NCBI GenBank assembly: GCA_036270095.1
Contig: DATBDE010000034.1
Location: 1-64,000, forward strand
DNA length: 64,000 nucleotides
DNA from: DATBDE01 sp036270095
GTDB taxonomy: Bacteria > Actinomycetota > Thermoleophilia > Solirubrobacterales > Solirubrobacteraceae
Direction of reading: 5' to 3'
Position numbers and translations under genes: made by a program. How positions within the stretch are numbered: position 1 is the first letter of the stretch; every line of letters starts with the position of its first letter. Under the pieces are notes generated by a model. It saw only the letters and a list, made by a program, of their open reading frames with translations, was not told the DNA's origin and did not search any database. This document shows positions 60,564-64,000 of this stretch, piece by piece.

Positions 60564-60906
60564 CGTCGAGGATCTCCCACTCCTCCTCGATCTTGCCGTC
60601 GCGACACCGGCTGACCGTGAGCCCGGTGACCTGCACGTCGTTGTTGCTGACGTGCCGGCCGCGGATGGTGAACCGGGTGGCGACGTAGTCGCCCTCGGTG
60701 AACTGGTGGTCGATGGTGACGTTGAGATCGGGAATGCTCGAGCGGTGGCCCTGGACCATCTCGGCCAGGCCGTCGGCGCCGCGGATGCCTTCGGGATGCA
60801 GCACGTAGTCCTCGGTGACGAGGCCGGGAAGCGCGTCGAAGTTCCCGGCGGACGCCTGCGCGAAGCAGTCGCGGACCACGGCCTTGTTCTTCTCGTGTGT
60901 GCTCAT
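60511..60906 (-). CDS. SnoaL-like ester cyclase family protein
   Basis: 131 residues, cone-shaped alpha+beta barrel of the SnoaL/NTF2-like type: NKAVVRDCFAQASAGNFDALPGLV, VLHPEGIRGADGLAEMVQGHRSSIPDL, GDYVATRFTIRGRH and GKIEEEWEILDVMSLLAQIGQLP. Many such proteins are small-molecule isomerases or binding proteins; no reaction assigned. The ATG at 60906 precedes the first helix. Converges with lodB with overlapping coding ends. Confidence 0.82.
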   Translation of the reverse strand: MSTHEKNKAVVRDCFAQASAGNFDALPGLVTEDYVLHPEGIRGADGLAEMVQGHRSSIPDLNVTIDHQFTEGDYVATRFTIRGRHVSNNDVQVTGLTVSRCRDGKIEEEWEILDVMSLLAQIGQLPEPSPA

Positions 60907-60972
60907 GCCAGGACGGTCGCAGGGGCGGCGCGCCACGGCATCGGTGGAACTACCCATACCGCCACGGGTCTT

Positions 60973-62610
60973 TCAGGGGCCGTGGCGCACGGAGTACGCA
61001 GCCGCCTCGGCGCGGCTACGCAGTCCTAGCTTGGAGAGGATGTTCGCGACGTGGTGCTCCGCCGTGCGCGTGCTGATCACGAGGCGCTCGGCGATCTCGG
61101 CGTTCGAGCAGCCTTCTGCGAGCAGGCCGAGCACCTCGGCCTCGCGGCGGGTCAGCAGCGCTGCCCCGCGCGGCCATGTGCGTCCGGCGGATTCACCCAG
61201 GCTGCGCAGCAGGGCGGCCGCCGCGTCTGCGTCCGGCTGCGCGCCGAGCCGGTCGAACGCCGTTATCGCCAGCTTGCCTTCCCGCAGGGCCGCCGCCGGC
61301 GCCGACTCCGCCAGCGTGCGCGCGAGCTCGAGCTGCGCCCGCCCGGCCTCTAGAGGCAGGCCCAGGGAGGCGAAGAGCTCGACCGCGCGTGCGATCAGCG
61401 CCGCCGCCTGCGCGCCGCCCCGCGCGGCGTGCACGCGCCCGTCAGCGAGAGCGGCGCAGGCCTCGAGGCGCTCGAGGCCGGACTCGCGCGCGATCGTGGC
61501 GAGCCGATCCGCGGCCTGCCGAGCGGCTTCCACATCCCCAATCGCGAGCCGGGTCGCGATCAGCAGCTCCAGCGCCGGGGCACACGTCGGGTCAGCGAGC
61601 TCCGACCCCTCGGCGCACAGCTCGCCGAGCTCGGCCGCAAGCGCGGTGTCACCCCGGACCAGTGCGATCGTTGCTGACATGCGCCGCGCCGTGGGATGCC
61701 ATTCGCCTCCCTCGAGCAGTCGCTCGGCCTCCTCGATGCGGCCCTGACGCACGCGCAGCTCGGCGAGGCGCTGGGCCGCGTACACCCGATCGCCGCGGTA
61801 GCCGCGGCCGAATGCGTCGATGGCGGCGAGCAGCTCGGCTTCGGCGTCGTCCCAACGACCGAGAGCGATGAGGATCCCGCCGTAGTGGGTCCGGCAGGTC
61901 GGTGCAACGAAGTCGGTCCACGCGACGTAGCGGTCGATCAGCGAAAGCCAGTCGGTCGCGCGGCGCATGTCGAGCGCCGCCTCGCAGGCGCTCAGGAGCC
62001 GGCAGTAGATCTCGCCGAGAGCGAAATGGTCACGGACGTGACCGGCGGTGACCGCGACCATCGCTTCGTCGAGCATGCGCATGCCTTCCGAAACGCGACC
62101 ACTGACCACGGAGGCCTCGCCACGGAGGGCAAGCGCCTCGATCTCGAGGTCGACGTCGCCGAAACGGCGTGCGATCTCCAGCGCGGATACGGCCAGCCGC
62201 TCGCGCTCGGCCGGGTCACGCGCGAACGGTGCGTTCAGAAGCGTCAGCCACCCGTGCGCCGCACACTCCTCAACGCCTTCGAGCACGCTCGCTGCGCGCT
62301 CCTTCCACCCAAGGCCGACGCTGAAGTTGCCGTGGTACGTGACATACATGAACGTCAGCCAGATCGCGTTGTCCGACGCGGGTGCGAACTGCCCACCGCG
62401 CACGTACAGCTCAAACGCCCGCTCCTTGAGCTCGATCGCGCGCTCGTACTCGCGATCGATCATGGAGATCTTGCTCAGCCCAGTCAGCGCCTCAGGGCTC
62501 TCCTCGTGCTCGAGCACCCGCTCGAAACAGCCGCGCGCCCGCTCCCAGTCGGCGACGGCAAGCGCCTCCTCGCCGTCATGCAGCAGGTCTTCCCGCGCAT
62601 GGCCCTGCAT
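60973..62610 (-). CDS. TPR-containing LuxR-family transcription regulator
   Basis: 545 residues. The first 450 are helical repeats (WERARGCFERVLEHEESPEALTGL, AERLAVSALEIARRFGDVDLEIEAL, GRWDDAEAELLAAIDAFG and similar), forming a TPR-like scaffold without an ATPase domain. The last 65 are a LuxR HTH (LLTRREAEVLGLLAEGCSNAEIAERLVISTRTAEHHVANILSKLGLRSRAEA). It is the usual C-terminal half of LAL-type activators without the AAA part. Its targets are unknown; the SnoaL gene starts 67 bp beyond its stop on the same strand. Confidence 0.85.
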   Translation of the reverse strand: MQGHAREDLLHDGEEALAVADWERARGCFERVLEHEESPEALTGLSKISMIDREYERAIELKERAFELYVRGGQFAPASDNAIWLTFMYVTYHGNFSVGLGWKERAASVLEGVEECAAHGWLTLLNAPFARDPAERERLAVSALEIARRFGDVDLEIEALALRGEASVVSGRVSEGMRMLDEAMVAVTAGHVRDHFALGEIYCRLLSACEAALDMRRATDWLSLIDRYVAWTDFVAPTCRTHYGGILIALGRWDDAEAELLAAIDAFGRGYRGDRVYAAQRLAELRVRQGRIEEAERLLEGGEWHPTARRMSATIALVRGDTALAAELGELCAEGSELADPTCAPALELLIATRLAIGDVEAARQAADRLATIARESGLERLEACAALADGRVHAARGGAQAAALIARAVELFASLGLPLEAGRAQLELARTLAESAPAAALREGKLAITAFDRLGAQPDADAAAALLRSLGESAGRTWPRGAALLTRREAEVLGLLAEGCSNAEIAERLVISTRTAEHHVANILSKLGLRSRAEAAAYSVRHGP

Positions 62611-62619
62611 AGGCCCCGA

Positions 62620-63303
62620 TCATCTCAGTCGAGCAGTCACATCAGCGGCACAGCATTCACAGGACTCGCCGCGCCAGGCCGCAACGCCCTCCTTGGCCGC
62701 GAGCCCGGCGATGGCCAGGGCGATCACCGGATCGAGCCACCACCAGCCGACGACCGTGTTGGCCAGCAATCCCGCGAGCACGCCCGCTGCCATGTAGGCG
62801 CAGAGAAGGTTCTGCGTCCCCTCGCCGGCGGTGGCGGATGAGCCGAGCCGCTCCCCCAGGCGCTGTTTGGCGCGGCCCAGCACCGGCATGACGATGAGGC
62901 TCCCGATCGAGAGGCCGATCCCGATCCACGACGTCTCGGGGTGGTCGCCGTCGATCAGCGTGCGAACGGCGTCCTGGGCGATGTACGGGGCGAGCAGGAA
63001 GAAGCTGATGGCCACGAGCTTCTGCGCTCGCAGCTCGGCCGCGTCCGAGAACGTGCGCGAGCCCGTGAACCGCCAGATGACGATCACGCTGGCCAAGCCC
63101 TCGATGGCCGAGTCGATCCCGAACCCGACCAGGGCGACCGAGCCGGCGATCACTCCCGCCGTCACGGCAACGGCGCCCTCGATCGTCATCCAGCCCAGGC
63201 TCAGCCAGGACAGCGTCTTCGCACGACGAACCTGGCGTCCGCGCGCGCCGGGCGCCGGGTGGCCGGCGACCAGCTGGGGCAGTTCGAGACCCGGCGTGGT
63301 CAC
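62620..63303 (-). CDS. Cation diffusion facilitator-like metal exporter
   Basis: 227 residues with five or six membrane helices. LSWLSLGWMTIEGAVAVTAGVIAGSVALVGFGIDSAIEGLAS includes the metal-site DS pair in helix 2, and LDPVIALAIAGLAAKEGVAAW the site in helix 5. The C-terminus is short and ends RGESCECCAADVT, a cysteine cluster suited to soft divalent metals (Zn, Cd or Pb). The cytosolic domain of classical CDF proteins is missing. The GTG at 63303 overlaps the CadC-like regulator stop (GTGA), so regulator and exporter form one unit. Confidence 0.85.
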   Translation of the reverse strand: MTTPGLELPQLVAGHPAPGARGRQVRRAKTLSWLSLGWMTIEGAVAVTAGVIAGSVALVGFGIDSAIEGLASVIVIWRFTGSRTFSDAAELRAQKLVAISFFLLAPYIAQDAVRTLIDGDHPETSWIGIGLSIGSLIVMPVLGRAKQRLGERLGSSATAGEGTQNLLCAYMAAGVLAGLLANTVVGWWWLDPVIALAIAGLAAKEGVAAWRGESCECCAADVTARLR

Positions 63304-63650
63304 GCCGGCACCGCGCCGGACGCCAGTGCGGTCAGGAGCAGGCGCCCTCGCTCGGTGAGCCGGTAGAGGACCATCTTGCCTTCGCGCCGCGAGTCGACCA
63401 GGCCCGCGTCCCGGAGCGCCCGAAGGTGATGCGAAACGAGGTTCTCCGCACGCTCGACGATCCACGCCATGTCGCAGACGCACAGCTCGTCGCCGGCGCC
63501 CAACGCCGTGGCGATCACCAGCCGCGTCGGATCGCTCAGCGCCTTCGCTTCGAGGACCAGTCGCTCGGCGACCGCCTGGGGCAGCCGGGTACGGCGCAGC
63601 GGCTCGGCACGGGTGAGGTCGAGGCAGAGCAGTTCGCAGCGGTCCGCCAT
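63300..63650 (-). CDS. CadC/SmtB-type metal-sensing ArsR repressor
   Basis: 116 residues. Winged HTH with ALSDPTRLVIATALGAGDELCVCDMAWIVERAENLVSHHLRALRDAGLV. Cysteines C57 and C59 (ELCVCD) and C5 and C9 (RCELLCLD) reproduce the four-cysteine alpha3N site of CadC, which senses Cd, Pb and Bi. Metal binding releases the operator and induces the downstream exporter. Start ATG at 63650. Confidence 0.9.
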   Translation of the reverse strand: MADRCELLCLDLTRAEPLRRTRLPQAVAERLVLEAKALSDPTRLVIATALGAGDELCVCDMAWIVERAENLVSHHLRALRDAGLVDSRREGKMVLYRLTERGRLLLTALASGAVPA

Positions 63651-63689
63651 TCCAACTCATCCTAACCGCCATTGAGATGTTCGGTCGGG

Positions 63690-64000
63690 TCACCCGCCGG
63701 TGACGAGCTTGTCGGCGTACTCGGTCGGCAGCCCGGACGCGGCGACCTCGCGGGCGACGGCGACGGCGTCGTAAGGGAAGCGCTCGATGCGGGCGCGCAC
63801 GTGGCGTCCGTCGGGTTGGAGGACGGCGAAGCCGCCGCGGGGGTCGCCGTCCTTGGGCTTGCCGACGGAGCCGCAGTTGACGAAGAGCACGCCGTCGTAC
63901 TCGTGGATCCAGGGCTTGTGGGTGTGCCCGAAGACCAGCGTGCCGGCGTCCTCGGCGCGCGCGAGGCGCTGGTAGAGGCGCTCCGGCTTTTCCTCGAACA
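63690..64000 (-). CDS. Calcineurin-like phosphoesterase, C-terminal part (5' end beyond the window)
   Basis: 103 residues are inside the window. GTLVFGHTHKPWIHEYDGVLFVNCGSVGKPKDGDPRGGFAVL carries the last metal motif (GHTH) and the NCGSVG strand typical of YfcE/MJ0936-like metallophosphoesterases. The N-terminal GDxHG motifs lie outside. Substrate unknown. Confidence 0.85.
   Translation of the reverse strand, partial: FEEKPERLYQRLARAEDAGTLVFGHTHKPWIHEYDGVLFVNCGSVGKPKDGDPRGGFAVLQPDGRHVRARIERFPYDAVAVAREVAASGLPTEYADKLVTGG

Overview
High-GC DNA (about 70 percent by eye) from an actinobacterium. The best fit is the Thermoleophilia (Solirubrobacter/Conexibacter/Patulibacter-like); this is inferred from gene content, not from a marker search. 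Supporting signs are F420-type oxidoreductases, the tlyA-nadK-recN-steA-mctB-pyrG-nudix-xerD gene order shared with Mycobacterium, TANNNT -10 boxes sitting directly in front of start codons, and many GTG/ATGA-coupled starts.

Layout. 1-2.8 kb: a broken PadR regulator facing a methyltransferase/YCII pair, then about 1.3 kb without a supportable gene, ending at tRNA-Met. 2.8-11.2 kb: accessory metabolism (HExxH protease, degenerate REC-GAF-GGDEF protein, lipoprotein, SDR, F420-type oxidoreductase with a GT1 glycosyltransferase, HNH protein) ending at tRNA-Asn. 11.2-17.7 kb: leftward ppdK-dgt-dnaG-epoxide hydrolase run. 17.7-20.6 kb: a decayed ABC transporter/two-component operon in which all four genes carry lesions. 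20.7-41.4 kb: mostly leftward core block, read 5' to 3' as tlyA, nadK, (divergent permease/methyltransferase), recN, steA, mctB, PxKF protein, GT4, pyrG, M20 peptidase, DUF3866, nudix, (ArsR/MFS insertion), xerD, lipoprotein, deoB, mutM, recO. 41.4-44.1 kb: low gene density, with three tandem long hairpins and an amidohydrolase relic. 44.1-53.0 kb: polysaccharide deacetylase, 3D-domain protein, dxs, polyprenyl synthase, an esterase, a secreted protein broken by three frameshifts, then xseB-like, nusB and efp. 53.0-64.0 kb: accessory genes (MmyB-type regulator/aldo-keto reductase, tripeptidyl-peptidase-like hydrolase, LodA/LodB quinoprotein pair, SnoaL, TPR-LuxR, CadC-type repressor with CDF exporter) and the end of a phosphoesterase.

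The most unusual feature is at efp. The first codons and leader of efp recur twice upstream (near 55.15 and 57.45 kb), in the same orientation, each cut at the same codon and joined to the same 16 bp. The two intervals of about 2.2 and 2.3 kb therefore look like gene cassettes inserted one after another into the 5' end of efp. Other notable signals are the three-unit palindrome array at 41.8 kb, a CsoR-like operator shared by two apparently leaderless divergent genes at 39.09 kb, and genes whose stop codons lie inside tRNA genes.
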